Counted from the first letter of the stretch, positions 50,123 through 59,659 are shown. The stretch: 64,000 bases of DNA from Pseudaquabacterium terrae (GCF_013266755.1 NZ_JABRWJ010000007.1:124001-188000), one strand, 5' to 3'. The notes: generated by a model not told the origin, from the letters alone. Program-made: numbers and translations.

Positions 50123-51063
50123 ACCTGCACCAGTTCCGCTTTGCGCAGGAAGCGGTGCGCCGCGGCCTGAACCTGACCGAAACCGCGAAGGCGCTGCACA
50201 CCTCGCAGCCGGGCATCAGCAAGGCGATCCTCGAGCTCGAGGAAGAGCTCGGCGTCGACATCTTCGCGCGCCACGGCAAGCGCATCCGCCGCGTCACCGA
50301 GCCCGGACAGCTGGTGCTGAAGTCGATCGAGATCATCATGCGCGAGGTCGCCAACCTGAAGCGCATCGGCGAGGAGTTCTCGAAGCAGGACGCCGGCACG
50401 CTGTCGATCGCGACGACGCATTCGCAGGCCCGCTACTTCCTGCCCGAGCCGGTGGCGCAGCTGCGGCGCAAGCTGCCGAAGGTGCAGGTCGTGCTGCACC
50501 AGGGCACCCCGGGCGACGTGGCGCGCATGCTGGCCGACGACGTCGCCGAGATCGGCGTTGCGACCGAGTCGCTGGCCGATGTCGAGGGCCTGGTGACGCT
50601 GCCGTGCTACCAATGGCAGCACGTGCTGGTGGTGCCGGCGCAGCATCCGCTGGCGCAGGTCGAGCGGCCGACGCTGGAGCAGCTGGCCGCCGAGCCGCTG
50701 GTGACCTACCACCCGACCTTCAGCGGCCGCTCGCGCATCGATGCCGCCTTCAACCGCGCGCGGCTGAAACCGAACATCGCGCTCGAGGCGATCGATGCCG
50801 ACGTGATCAAGACCTACGTGCGGCTGGGCATCGGCGTCGGCGTCGTCTCCGAGATGGCGGTGCGCGACGACCCGCCCGGCGGCGAGCTGGCGTGGCGGCC
50901 GGTCGGCCACCTGTTCGGCAACAACACCTCGCGCGTCGCCTTCAAGCGCGGCGCCTACCTGCGCCACTTCGTCTACGCTTTCGCCGAGCTGCTGTCGGAC
51001 CGCCTGACGCGGCCGCTGATCGAGCGCGCGATGGGTGGGGATGCCGACTCCTACGATCTCTGA
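50119..51063 (+). CDS. CysB-family LysR-type regulator
   Basis: A 314-residue transcription factor. The N-terminus MNLHQFRFAQEAVRRGLNLT and the winged helix-turn-helix TETAKALHTSQPGISKAILE with EEELGVDIFARHGKRI are those of CysB/Cbl. The effector domain (about 90-300) contains TTHSQARYFLP and ATESLADVEGL, the family's inducer-binding strands. It should bind N-acetylserine or sulphate-type signals. It is translationally coupled to the chelatase gene. CysB and its paralogue Cbl cannot be told apart here. Confidence 0.92.
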   Translation: MNLHQFRFAQEAVRRGLNLTETAKALHTSQPGISKAILELEEELGVDIFARHGKRIRRVTEPGQLVLKSIEIIMREVANLKRIGEEFSKQDAGTLSIATTHSQARYFLPEPVAQLRRKLPKVQVVLHQGTPGDVARMLADDVAEIGVATESLADVEGLVTLPCYQWQHVLVVPAQHPLAQVERPTLEQLAAEPLVTYHPTFSGRSRIDAAFNRARLKPNIALEAIDADVIKTYVRLGIGVGVVSEMAVRDDPPGGELAWRPVGHLFGNNTSRVAFKRGAYLRHFVYAFAELLSDRLTRPLIERAMGGDADSYDL

Positions 51064-51072
51064 AATCCAGCC

Positions 51073-52224
51073 ATGAAGACACCCCACCCACCGACCCGCC
51101 TGCCGAACGTCGGCACGACGATCTTCACCGTGATGTCCGCGCTGGCCGCCGAGCACGGCGCGGTCAACCTCGGCCAGGGCTTTCCGGACTTCGATTGCGA
51201 TCCGCGGCTCATCGACGCGGTGTCGCAATCGATGCGCGAAGGCCTGAACCAGTACCCGCCGATGATCGGCGTGCCGGCACTGCGTGACGGCATCGCGGCG
51301 AAGATCGCGGCGCTGTACCACCACCGCTACGACGCCGGCAGCGAGATCACGATCACCGCCGGCGCAACGCAGGCGATCCTGACTGCCGTGCTGGCGATCA
51401 CCGGTCCCGGCGACGAGGTGATCGTGCTCGACCCGTGCTACGACAGCTACGTGCCGAACATCGAGCTCGCCGGCGGCGTGGCCGTGCGCGTGCCTTTGAC
51501 GGAAGGCAGCTTCCGGCCCGACTTCGCGGCCATCGGCGCGGCGCTCACGCCGCGCACGCGGGCGATCATCGTCAACACGCCGCACAACCCCAGCGGCACG
51601 GTCTGGCATGCGTCCGACCTGCAGGCGTTGGCCGAGCTGCTGCGGCCGACCGAGGTGGTGGTCATCGGCGACGAGGTCTACGAGCACATGGTCTACGACG
51701 GCGTCGCGCATGCCAGCATGGCCACGGTGCCCGAGCTCGCCGCGCGCAGCTTCGTGATCTCGAGCTTCGGCAAGACCTACCACGTCACCGGCTGGAAGGT
51801 CGGCTACGTCGCCGCGCCGGCGCCGCTGATGGCCGAGTTCCGCAAGGTGCACCAGTTCAACGTCTTCACCGTCAACACGCCGATGCAGCACGGCCTGGCC
51901 CGCCACTTGGCGGATCCGGCGCCGTACCGCGAGCTGCCGGCCTTCTATCAACACAAGCGCGACCTGTTCCGCAGCGGCTTGGGCGGCACGCGCTTCCGCC
52001 TGCTGCCCAGTGAAGGCAGCTACTTCCAGTGCGTCGACTACAGCGCGATCAGTTCGCTCGGCGAGACCGATTTCTGCCGCTGGCTGACGGCCGAGATCGG
52101 CGTCGCGGCGATCCCGCTGTCGGCCTTCTATGGCGACGGCCGCGACCAGGGGCTGGTGCGCTTCTGCTACGCCAAGCGCGACGAGACGCTGCGCAGCGCG
52201 CTCGATCGGCTGTCGACGCTGTAG
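51073..52224 (+). CDS. PLP-dependent aminotransferase, methionine aminotransferase-like (YbdL type)
   Basis: A 383-residue class I aminotransferase. Key residues are TPHNPSGT with Asn172, IGDEVYEHM with Asp200, SSFGKTYHVTGWK with the PLP-binding Lys234, and a C-terminal Arg in GLVRFCYAKRD. It looks like the methionine (YbdL) branch, which transaminates 2-oxo-4-methylthiobutyrate, the last step of methionine salvage. It lies nine bases after the CysB-like gene. mtnP and mtnA are in the same window but 41 kb away. Kynurenine or glutamine transaminase activity is an alternative. Confidence 0.85.
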   Translation: MKTPHPPTRLPNVGTTIFTVMSALAAEHGAVNLGQGFPDFDCDPRLIDAVSQSMREGLNQYPPMIGVPALRDGIAAKIAALYHHRYDAGSEITITAGATQAILTAVLAITGPGDEVIVLDPCYDSYVPNIELAGGVAVRVPLTEGSFRPDFAAIGAALTPRTRAIIVNTPHNPSGTVWHASDLQALAELLRPTEVVVIGDEVYEHMVYDGVAHASMATVPELAARSFVISSFGKTYHVTGWKVGYVAAPAPLMAEFRKVHQFNVFTVNTPMQHGLARHLADPAPYRELPAFYQHKRDLFRSGLGGTRFRLLPSEGSYFQCVDYSAISSLGETDFCRWLTAEIGVAAIPLSAFYGDGRDQGLVRFCYAKRDETLRSALDRLSTL

Positions 52225-52230
52225 GCCGGT

Positions 52231-54093
52231 TCAGCGCCGCAGGCGGCGGCCGCGAGCGACGGGCGCCGGTGCGTCGGCCGGTGCGCTCAAGTCGACGTCG
52301 ACGCTCTGGAACGGCGCCGGCCGCTCGATCACGGAGCCCGGCGTCAACACCATCGTCGTCTCGCCGATCAAGGACAGATGCGGCAGCGGCGCGGTGGTAT
52401 CGAACAGCGTGCCGCTGTTGCTCATGCGGGCGCTGGCGGCATCGAGCGGCAGCAGCAGGTCGACCTCGATGCGCGACGGTGCCGCATCGTCGGCCAGCTC
52501 GCGGGCGATCGCGTAGACGATCAGCAGCTCGCGGTAGGCCGGCAGATCGAAGAGCTCGCCATCGTCCTTGCGGAACAGCAGTGTCTCGAGCTCGGCCATC
52601 GCATCGATCGGCTGCGGCCACGCGCGCTGCAGCCGGGCGATCACGCGCGGATAGTCCTCCAGCAGGCGGCTCTGCTGCGGGTCGGTGTCCCAGTCCGGCG
52701 CATAAGCGTTGAAGCGCTGGTTGAAGCGCGAGCGTGTGCGCTCGTGCGCCGCGCGGTCGCCGAGGCGGCGCTGGATCTCCAGCAGCTTCAGGTACGGCAG
52801 CGGGCTGGTGCCGCCGGTGTCGCGCAGGTGCGCGACCAGCAGGTCGATCGCCGCCTCCTCTTGCCCGAGCACGCTGAAGAACTCCGCCTGTTGCTCGAGG
52901 TCGATCAGTTCCTCGGCCGACACCGGACGCGGCGGCGGGCTGGTCTGGTTCCAGGCCGGCTCGGCGGTCACCGGCGCCTGCAGCGTCGGCGCGACGCTCG
53001 GGTGCTCGCGGTCGTTGACGCCGAGCGTCGACGCGGGCGCGTTCTCGATCGGCAGGCTCAGGTCCGGCGGCGGAGCGGCGGACCGATGCAGCGGCGCCGG
53101 TTCGGCGACCGGGTCGGGCTGCACGTCGGCCAGCACCGCGGCGGCATCCGCATACCACTTGTCCTGCGCTTCCTGCCGCACCTGGCGCAGCCGCAGCGCC
53201 AGCCAGCTGGCCAGCAGCAGCAGCGCGCCGACCGCGACGATCAGCGGCGGCATCCAGCGATCCGCGGTGTCGCCCGAGGCTGCGCGAGCGCGCAGCTGCT
53301 GCAGTTGATCGCGCTGCTGGCGGCTGTCGGCCGACAGGCGCTCGACCTGCTCTTCCAGGCTCCTCACACGTGCCGCCGTTGCCGAGGCAGCGGCGGCGGC
53401 CGTCGCGGCGCTTTGCACGGACGCATGCACGGCGCTGGCCTGCTGCTCGGCCAGTGCCGCGGCGACGGCCTTGGCGATCAGCTCGGGATCGGCGGCTTCG
53501 AGCGACAGGCGCGGCGCGGCAGCCATGGCCGCGGGGGCGACCGGCTTGGGGCGCTGCTTCGCGCGGCGTTCGGCCGGCGCCTTGCTGAGCATGGGCGCGC
53601 GGGTGGGACGCGCGGCGGCGGATGCGGCCTTCACGGCCGGCATCACGGCCATCACTGCCACGTTCACCGCGCCTTGCGCGACGTCACTGCTCGGCACCTG
53701 CGCGCCGAGCAGCGGCGGATCCGCAAAGGCAGTGAAGCGCCGCGTGATGCGCGTGCCGCAGGTGCTGCTCACCTGCACCGTCACGACCGGCTCGTCGACC
53801 GCGACCAGCGAGACCACGCGCAGCAGCCGCTGCTGCGGCTCGGCGCCGGCTTCGATCATCCAGCGCAGGTGGTGAGGCGCGACGCGGCGATCGCCGAAGC
53901 TGGCCTCGGCGTGCACGCAGGCGGCGTCGAACGTCTCAGCGGGATCGATGCGCAGCGGCAGCGCGAAATTCAGCGGACTGCCCAGCGTCACCTGGCTCGG
54001 CGGCGGGCCGAAGCCGATCGCCCGTGCTGCCGTCGTGGCCGTCGACAACAGCAGGCCGCACAGCACGAACGCCAGCGATCGGATCAGGTGCAT
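52231..54093 (-). CDS. FimV-like protein
   Basis: A 620-residue protein. The signal peptide LVRSLAFVLCGLLLS-type start (MHLIRSLAFV, then cleavage near 23-25) is followed by a FimV-like N-terminal beta domain (about 25-125: GFGPPPSQVTLGSPLNFALP). A Pro/Ala/Lys linker, a coiled coil (about 240-272), one helix (about 281-302) and a cytoplasmic part with a TPR-like segment (about 410-470, ELIDLEQQAEFFSVLGQEEA) complete it. FimV proteins shape polar or pilus assembly. No pilus genes are nearby and the LysM peptidoglycan-binding region seen in Pseudomonas FimV is not apparent. Confidence 0.75.
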   Translation of the reverse strand: MHLIRSLAFVLCGLLLSTATTAARAIGFGPPPSQVTLGSPLNFALPLRIDPAETFDAACVHAEASFGDRRVAPHHLRWMIEAGAEPQQRLLRVVSLVAVDEPVVTVQVSSTCGTRITRRFTAFADPPLLGAQVPSSDVAQGAVNVAVMAVMPAVKAASAAARPTRAPMLSKAPAERRAKQRPKPVAPAAMAAAPRLSLEAADPELIAKAVAAALAEQQASAVHASVQSAATAAAAASATAARVRSLEEQVERLSADSRQQRDQLQQLRARAASGDTADRWMPPLIVAVGALLLLASWLALRLRQVRQEAQDKWYADAAAVLADVQPDPVAEPAPLHRSAAPPPDLSLPIENAPASTLGVNDREHPSVAPTLQAPVTAEPAWNQTSPPPRPVSAEELIDLEQQAEFFSVLGQEEAAIDLLVAHLRDTGGTSPLPYLKLLEIQRRLGDRAAHERTRSRFNQRFNAYAPDWDTDPQQSRLLEDYPRVIARLQRAWPQPIDAMAELETLLFRKDDGELFDLPAYRELLIVYAIARELADDAAPSRIEVDLLLPLDAASARMSNSGTLFDTTAPLPHLSLIGETTMVLTPGSVIERPAPFQSVDVDLSAPADAPAPVARGRRLRR

Positions 54094-54229
54094 TGCGCGG
54101 CTTCGTCGCTGGGCTGGGACGCCAAAGGAATCGACCGACTCTAGCACCAATGGTTACAAATTGCGCCACGCCGGTGCAGCCGCGGCCGCCCTGCGCGGCG
54201 TTGTTCACGCGACGCCGGGCGGACCCGAT

Positions 54230-55003
54230 TCAGCGGTCGTAGCCCGGCGACAGGCGGTCGAGCCGGCGCAGCAGGCCGGGCCATGCGAGCGCCCCAGCGC
54301 CCTGCCCGCGTGTCGCGCCGGCAGCCTGCTCGCGCGCCGTCGCGATGATCTCCGGGTGCACCGGCACCAGCGGCCCGCCGGCCTGCGCGCGGACCTGGAT
54401 CGTGCAGACGGCCTCGAAGAAGTACATCGCGAGGAAGGCGTCGGCGATGGTCGCCCCGACCGTCAGCAGGCCGTGGTTGCGCAGCATCAGGTAGGTCTTG
54501 TCGCCGAGGTCACGCACCAGGCGCGGCTTCTCGTCGTCGCGCAGCGCGACGCCTTCGTAGTCGTGGTAACCGAGGCTCGCGAGCACGAAGATCGAGTGCT
54601 GCGACAAGGGCAACACGCCATCGCGCTGCGCCGACACCGCGATGCCGTTGATCGAGTGCGTGTGCAGCACGCACTGCGCATCGTGGCGTGCCGCATGCAC
54701 CGCGCTGTGGATCGTGAAGCCGGCGGGGTTGACGGGGAACGGCGAGTCCTCGAGCTTGCTGCCCTGCTGGTCGACCTTGATCAGGCTCGACGCGGTGATC
54801 TCGTCGAACATCAGTCCATACGGATTGATCAGGAACTGGTCCTCGGTGCCCGGCACGCGCGCGCTGATGTGCGTGAAGACCAGGTCGTCCCACTTGAACA
54901 GCGCGACGAGGCGATAGGCCGCCGCAAGATCGACGCGCGTGCGCCATTCGTCGACATCGACTTGATCGCGGCGGGACGGCAAATCGAGCATCGGAGCAGC
55001 CAT
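54230..55003 (-). CDS. class II aldolase/adducin family protein
   Basis: A 257-residue zinc-dependent aldolase-fold protein. Conserved blocks are DLVFTHISARVPG near residue 40, SLIKVDQQG, the zinc-site VLHTHSINGIAVS and RNHGLLTVG with the third His. The ATG has CCGAGGAGATTTCTC upstream. It is divergent from the Crp/Fnr gene with about 90 bases between starts. Family members include fuculose-phosphate aldolases and decarboxylase-type enzymes; many proteobacterial members have no known substrate. Confidence 0.88.
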   Translation of the reverse strand: MAAPMLDLPSRRDQVDVDEWRTRVDLAAAYRLVALFKWDDLVFTHISARVPGTEDQFLINPYGLMFDEITASSLIKVDQQGSKLEDSPFPVNPAGFTIHSAVHAARHDAQCVLHTHSINGIAVSAQRDGVLPLSQHSIFVLASLGYHDYEGVALRDDEKPRLVRDLGDKTYLMLRNHGLLTVGATIADAFLAMYFFEAVCTIQVRAQAGGPLVPVHPEIIATAREQAAGATRGQGAGALAWPGLLRRLDRLSPGYDR

Positions 55004-55092
55004 GAGAAATCTCCTCGGTCCAGTGCAGCGGCAATTCGCTCGTGGACAATAGTCATCCGATGTTGGCGCTGCTGTCGCGCCTGGGACAAGCC

Positions 55093-55800
55093 ATGAATAC
55101 CCCCGTTCTTACAATCGAAGAGCGTCACAACATCGAGTCCGCCTCGTGGTTTTCAAAGCTCTCCCAGCCGCTGCGCAATGCGATCCTGTCGCGCGCCTAC
55201 GTGCGGCGTCTGCAGGACGGCGCACCGATGGCATCGCGCGGCACGCCGGCCGAGGATTGGTGCGGCGTCGCGAAGGGCGCGGTGCGGGTGTCGCTGGTGT
55301 CGCTGTCGGGCAAGCAGGTGACCTTGACCTATGTCGAGCCGGGCACCTGGTTCGGCGACATTGCGCTCTTCGACGGGCTGCCGCGCACGCACGATGCCGA
55401 TGCGCACGGCGAGACCACGCTGCTGTGCGTGCGCAAGCCCGACTTCAAGGAACTGCTCGCGCAGCACACCGAGTTGTACGAGGCGCTGCTGCGCCTGAAC
55501 TGCCGGCGCCTGCGCCTGCTGTTCAACCAGTTCGAGGACCTGAACACCAAGCCGCTCGCCGCGCGCCTGGCCAAGCAGATCCTGCTATTGGCCAAAAGCT
55601 ACGGCATCGAGCAGGGCCAGGAAATCCGCATCGGACTGCAATTGGCGCAGGAAGACCTGGCGCAATTGCTCGGTGCCTCGCGCCAGCGCGTCAACCAGGA
55701 ATTGAAGGGCTTCGAGCGCGACGGCGCGGTGCGTGTCGAGCCGACGCGCCTGGTCGTGCTGTCGCGCGAAAAACTGCTGGCGATCTCGGAAGACCGCTAG
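55093..55800 (+). CDS. Crp/Fnr family transcriptional regulator
   Basis: A 235-residue regulator. The N-terminal cyclic-nucleotide-binding-like barrel (about 20-130: GAVRVSLVSLSGKQVTL, GTWFGDIALFDG) is followed by a dimer helix and a helix-turn-helix (LAQEDLAQLLGASRQRVNQELK). No Fnr-type Cys cluster is seen. The ATG at 55093 gives the usual family N-terminus (TPVLTIEERHNIES); GTG 55042 and ATG 55060 are alternatives. It precedes the phosphotransferase-dehydrogenase pair by 45 bases and probably regulates it or the divergent aldolase. Confidence 0.88.
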   Translation: MNTPVLTIEERHNIESASWFSKLSQPLRNAILSRAYVRRLQDGAPMASRGTPAEDWCGVAKGAVRVSLVSLSGKQVTLTYVEPGTWFGDIALFDGLPRTHDADAHGETTLLCVRKPDFKELLAQHTELYEALLRLNCRRLRLLFNQFEDLNTKPLAARLAKQILLLAKSYGIEQGQEIRIGLQLAQEDLAQLLGASRQRVNQELKGFERDGAVRVEPTRLVVLSREKLLAISEDR

Positions 55801-55845
55801 CCACAACTACCGAGGCCGAAAACGGCCTCCGCGGAGGCTGATCCC

Positions 55846-56922
55846 ATGGACCAATTCACCGGCACGCGCACGGTGTCGTCGCAGCATGCCTTCGACCTCG
55901 AGAAGCTCGAGAGCTGGCTCGCCGAGCAGCTGCCCGGCTTCGCGGGGCCGCTGTCGGTCGAGCAGTTCAAGGGCGGGCAGTCCAATCCCACCTACAAGCT
56001 GATCACGCCGGCCAAGTGCTACGTGATGCGCAGCAAGCCGGGGCCGGTGGCCAAGCTGCTGCCGTCGGCGCATGCGATCGAGCGCGAATTCCGCGTCATG
56101 AGTGCGCTGGCGCTGACCGGCGTGCCGGTCGCCCGCATGCACGTGCTGTGCGAGGACGAGTCAATCATCGGCCGCGCCTTTTACGTGATGGAGTTCGTCG
56201 CCGGCCGCGTGCTCTGGGACCAGGCCCTGCCCGGCATGAGCAACGACCAGCGCGGCGCGATCTACGACGAGATGAACCGCGTCATCGCGACGCTGCATTC
56301 GGTCGACGTCAAGGCGGTGGGCCTGGCCGACTACGGCAAGCCCGGCAACTACTTCGCGCGCCAGGTCGGCCGCTGGTCCAAGCAGTACCTGGCCTCGGTG
56401 ACGCAGGACATCCCCGAGATGAACCGGCTGATCGACTGGCTGCCGGCCCACATGCCGGCGAGCGCGCTGGACGAGAGCCAGGTCGCGATCGTGCACGGCG
56501 ACTACCGCCTCGACAACCTGATCTTCGACGCCGCCGAGCCGCGCATCACCGCGGTGCTCGACTGGGAGCTGTCGACGCTCGGCCACCCGCTGGCCGACTT
56601 CAGCTACCACTGCATGGCCTGGCACATTCCGCCCGGCACCTTCCGCGGCATCGGCGGGCTCGACCATGCGGCGCTGGGCATCCCGAGCGAACGCGAGTAC
56701 ATCCGGCGTTATTGCGAACGCACCGGCCGCGGCACGCCCGACGAGCTGCTCGCCGACTGGAATTTCTACCTCGCCTACAACCTCTTCCGCCTCGCCGCGA
56801 TCACGCAGGGCATCGCCAAGCGCGTCGTCGACGGCATCGCCGCCAGCCCGCAGGCCAAGGCCACCGGTGCCGCGACGCCCAAGCTCGCCGAGCTGGCCTG
56901 GGGTTTCGCGCAGGCCGCATGA
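55846..56922 (+). CDS. APH-family phosphotransferase (ACAD11 kinase-domain-like)
   Basis: A 358-residue aminoglycoside-phosphotransferase-fold kinase. The N-lobe has LPGFAGPLSVEQFKGGQSNP (nucleotide loop). The catalytic loop is VHGDYRLDNLIFD (Asp and Asn), followed by the metal-binding Asp in VLDWELSTLGHPLADFSYH. This wording is closest to the kinase half of ACAD10/ACAD11 and to LvaA of Pseudomonas, which phosphorylate 4-hydroxyacyl-CoAs, rather than to antibiotic kinases. The next gene, 18 bases on, encodes an acyl-CoA dehydrogenase of the same type, so a two-subunit 4-hydroxy-acid pathway is inferred. Confidence 0.83.
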   Translation: MDQFTGTRTVSSQHAFDLEKLESWLAEQLPGFAGPLSVEQFKGGQSNPTYKLITPAKCYVMRSKPGPVAKLLPSAHAIEREFRVMSALALTGVPVARMHVLCEDESIIGRAFYVMEFVAGRVLWDQALPGMSNDQRGAIYDEMNRVIATLHSVDVKAVGLADYGKPGNYFARQVGRWSKQYLASVTQDIPEMNRLIDWLPAHMPASALDESQVAIVHGDYRLDNLIFDAAEPRITAVLDWELSTLGHPLADFSYHCMAWHIPPGTFRGIGGLDHAALGIPSEREYIRRYCERTGRGTPDELLADWNFYLAYNLFRLAAITQGIAKRVVDGIAASPQAKATGAATPKLAELAWGFAQAA

Positions 56923-56940
56923 ACATTTGAAAGGTCGTTG

Positions 56941-58155
56941 ATGGACTTCAGCTACTCCCCCAAGACGCAAGCCCTGCGCGAGCGCGTGATCGCGTTCATG
57001 GACGCGCACATCTTCCCGAACGAGAAGCGCTACGACGCCGAGCAGGCGGCGAACACCGCGTCAGGCAACCGCTGGCAGCCGCTGCCGCTGATCGAGGAGC
57101 TCAAGCCCAAGGCGCGCGCCGCCGGCCTGTGGAACCTGTTCCTGCCCGAGAGCGAATACGGCGCCGGCCTGTCGAACCAGGAATACGCGCCGCTGGCAGA
57201 GCTGATGGGCCGCGTGCTGTGGTCGAGCGAGGTCTTCAATTGCTCGGCGCCCGACACCGGCAACATGGAAGTGCTGGTGCGCTACGGCACGCCGGAGCAG
57301 AAAAAGCGCTGGCTCGAGCCGCTGCTGGCCGGCGAGATCCGCTCGGGCTTCGCGATGACCGAACCGGCGGTCGCCTCGTCGGATGCGACGAACATCGAGT
57401 CGTCGATCCGCCGCGACGGCGATGACTATGTGATCAACGGCCGCAAGTGGTGGACCTCCGGCGCCGGCGACCCGCGCTGCAAGGTGCTGATCTTCATGGG
57501 CAAGACCGATCCGGAGGCGCCCAGGCATTCGCAGCAGTCGATGATCCTGGTCCCGATGGATACCCCGGGGGTCAAGATCCTGCGCCACCTGCCGGTCTTC
57601 GGCTGGGACGACGCACCGCACGGCCACATGGAGATCGACTTCAAGGACGTGCGCGTACCGGCGACCAACATGCTGCTGGGCGAAGGCCGCGGCTTCGAGA
57701 TCGCGCAGGGCCGCCTCGGGCCCGGCCGCATCCACCATTGCATGCGCACGATCGGTGTCGCCGAGCGTGCGCTCGAGTTCATGTGCAAGCGCGCGACGAC
57801 GCGCGTGGCGTTCGGAAAATCGATCGCGCAGCACACGGTGACGCAGGAGCGCATTGCCGAGGCCCGCTGCATGATCGAGCAGGCGCGGCTGCTGACGCTG
57901 AAGGCCGCGTGGATGATGGACGCCGCCGGCAACAAGAGCGCGAAGGCCGAGATCGCGATGATCAAGGTCGTCGCGCCGAACATGGCGCTGCAGGTGATCG
58001 ACTGGGCCATGCAGGTGCACGGCGCGGCCGGCGTCTGCGAAGACTTCCCGCTCGCCGGCAACTACGCCGCGGTGCGCACGCTGCGCTTCGCCGACGGTCC
58101 GGACGAGGTGCACCGCAACGCGATCGCGAAACTCGAACTCGGGCGCTACGCCTGA
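56941..58155 (+). CDS. acyl-CoA dehydrogenase, ACAD10/11-like
   Basis: A 404-residue FAD-dependent acyl-CoA dehydrogenase fold: the helical N-domain (about 1-120), [20 protein letters not shown] in the beta domain, and a C-terminal helical domain with [16 protein letters not shown]. In the final helix, where ordinary family members carry the catalytic Glu (Y-E-G-T), this one reads [13 protein letters not shown], placing Asp. That ADGPDEVH string is typical of ACAD10/11. With the adjacent kinase it would convert a phosphorylated 4-hydroxyacyl-CoA to an enoyl-CoA (inference). ATG follows GAAAGGTCGTTG. Confidence 0.85.
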   Translation: MDFSYSPKTQALRERVIAFMDAHIFPNEKRYDAEQAANTASGNRWQPLPLIEELKPKARAAGLWNLFLPESEYGAGLSNQEYAPLAELMGRVLWSSEVFNCSAPDTGNMEVLVRYGTPEQKKRWLEPLLAGEIRSGFAMTEPAVASSDATNIESSIRRDGDDYVINGRKWWTSGAGDPRCKVLIFMGKTDPEAPRHSQQSMILVPMDTPGVKILRHLPVFGWDDAPHGHMEIDFKDVRVPATNMLLGEGRGFEIAQGRLGPGRIHHCMRTIGVAERALEFMCKRATTRVAFGKSIAQHTVTQERIAEARCMIEQARLLTLKAAWMMDAAGNKSAKAEIAMIKVVAPNMALQVIDWAMQVHGAAGVCEDFPLAGNYAAVRTLRFADGPDEVHRNAIAKLELGRYA

Positions 58156-58168
58156 CGAGAGAGAGGGA

Positions 58169-58909
58169 CTACTCGTCCTCGGTCGGCCGCGACGGCGGCC
58201 AGACCGACGGTCGCAGCGTGCCGGTGGCCCCGCCGGCCGAGGCATCGCTCCAGTCGCGCGCCAGCTGGCGCGCCGACGGCAGGATGCGCTCGAACACGCC
58301 ATGCCAGCGCGTCAGCACATCGGGGTCCGGTGACGGCATCGCAGTGCGGAACGTCAGGCGGCCGCGCGTGATCGTGAACACCGCCGGCGCGTGCGCCGGC
58401 ACCTTGTCGATCGTCTCGGCCAGCGCTTCCTCGAGCGCGGCGGTGAGCCACAGCTGCAGCCAGGGCTTCACGCTGGCGACCGCCGAGTAGCGGTCCTTCA
58501 GCTTGCCGAGCTCGCTGCCGGTGAGCTTCGGGAACATCACCAGCCAGCGCATCTCGGGCGGCGTCTCGGTGTCGATGCGGGTCTGCACGTCTTCGACGTA
58601 TTGCTCGAAGACGGCCTTCTCCATCGTTTCCATCAGCTCGCGGTTGAGCACCAGCACCAGCATCTCGCGCGCGGTGCCGATGTCGGCCGACATGCGCAGC
58701 TCGCGCCCTTCGATGTAGCTGCGCTGCGAGTCACCCCACTCGATGCGCCAGGCATTCTCGGCCGTGCTGCCCTGCGGTTCGATCGTGCAGCCATCGGCAT
58801 CGCGCACGCGCTTGAGCTGCAAGCCGCGCTTGTCCGCCCACTCCTGGAACAACGACACATCGGTCGACTTGGGGCCTTTGCTCCACAGACGCCGCAGCGA
58901 TTCCAGCAT
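58169..58909 (-). CDS. hypothetical cytoplasmic protein (246 aa)
   Basis: An unrecognised soluble 246-residue protein with no signal or membrane helix. It opens MLESLRRLWSKGPKSTDVSL. The middle is mixed alpha/beta (LQLKRVRDADGCTIEPQGS, ELRMSADIGTAREMLVLVLN) and a long helical stretch follows (about 85-120). The end is Pro/Ser-rich. GC and codon use match its neighbours and both flanking gene pairs are convergent or divergent, so it is probably a single-gene unit. I believe it is conserved in related Burkholderiales but cannot name it. Confidence 0.7.
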   Translation of the reverse strand: MLESLRRLWSKGPKSTDVSLFQEWADKRGLQLKRVRDADGCTIEPQGSTAENAWRIEWGDSQRSYIEGRELRMSADIGTAREMLVLVLNRELMETMEKAVFEQYVEDVQTRIDTETPPEMRWLVMFPKLTGSELGKLKDRYSAVASVKPWLQLWLTAALEEALAETIDKVPAHAPAVFTITRGRLTFRTAMPSPDPDVLTRWHGVFERILPSARQLARDWSDASAGGATGTLRPSVWPPSRPTEDE

Positions 58910-58952
58910 GGTTTAGAGTCAGCCACGGCATGCGGCCGAAGAGGGGACAAGA

Positions 58953-59645
58953 ATGATCGAAGTGTATTCCTGGGCCACGCCCAACGGTCACAAGGTTCAC
59001 ATCATGCTCGAGGAATGCGGCCTGTCCTACCGCATTCATGCGGTCGACATCGGCGCCGGCGAGCAGTTCGATCCGGCCTTCCTCGCGATCAGCCCGAACA
59101 ACAAGATCCCGGCCATCGTCGATCCCGACGGTCCCGAGGGCAAGCCCTTCAGCGTCTTCGAGTCCGGCGCGATCCTGCTGTACCTCGCCGGCAAGACCGG
59201 CAAGCTGCTGCCCGACAGCGTGGCCGGCAAGTACGAAGTGCTGCAGTGGCTGATGTTCCAGATGGGCGGCGTCGGCCCGATGCTCGGCCAGACGCATCAC
59301 TTCCGCATCTACGCGCCCGACAAGATCCCCTACGCGATCGAGCGCTACAGCAACGAAGCCAAGCGCCTGTACGGCGTGATGGACAAGCGCCTCGCACGCT
59401 CGAAATACCTCGGCGGTCCCGAGTATTCGATCGCCGACATCGCCGTCTTCCCGTGGCTGCGCTCGTGGAAGAACCAGGGCATCGAGTGGAGTGACTTTCC
59501 CTACCTGAAGGGCTGGTTCGACGAGGTCTCCGCACGGCCGGCCGTCAAGCGCGGCGTCGAGGTGCTGGCCGAGCGGCGCCGGCCGCTGACCGACGATCGT
59601 TCCCGCAGCATTCTCTTCGGCGACGAGCAGTACAAGCGGCACTGA
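58953..59645 (+). CDS. glutathione S-transferase-like disulphide-bond oxidoreductase (YfcG type)
   Basis: A 230-residue GST of the Nu class. The N-terminal thioredoxin-fold part begins IEVYSWATPNGHKVHIMLEE with the YfcG catalytic pair Thr9 and Asn11. SPNNKIPAIVDPDGPEGK and ESGAILLYLAGKTG bind glutathione. The helical domain has GGVGPMLGQTHHF and YSIADIAVFPW. YfcG-like enzymes reduce disulphides and peroxides with two bound GSH molecules. It is divergent from the hypothetical gene at 58169-58909. Confidence 0.93.
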   Translation: MIEVYSWATPNGHKVHIMLEECGLSYRIHAVDIGAGEQFDPAFLAISPNNKIPAIVDPDGPEGKPFSVFESGAILLYLAGKTGKLLPDSVAGKYEVLQWLMFQMGGVGPMLGQTHHFRIYAPDKIPYAIERYSNEAKRLYGVMDKRLARSKYLGGPEYSIADIAVFPWLRSWKNQGIEWSDFPYLKGWFDEVSARPAVKRGVEVLAERRRPLTDDRSRSILFGDEQYKRH

Positions 59646-59659
59646 GGCATCGACGCTCG

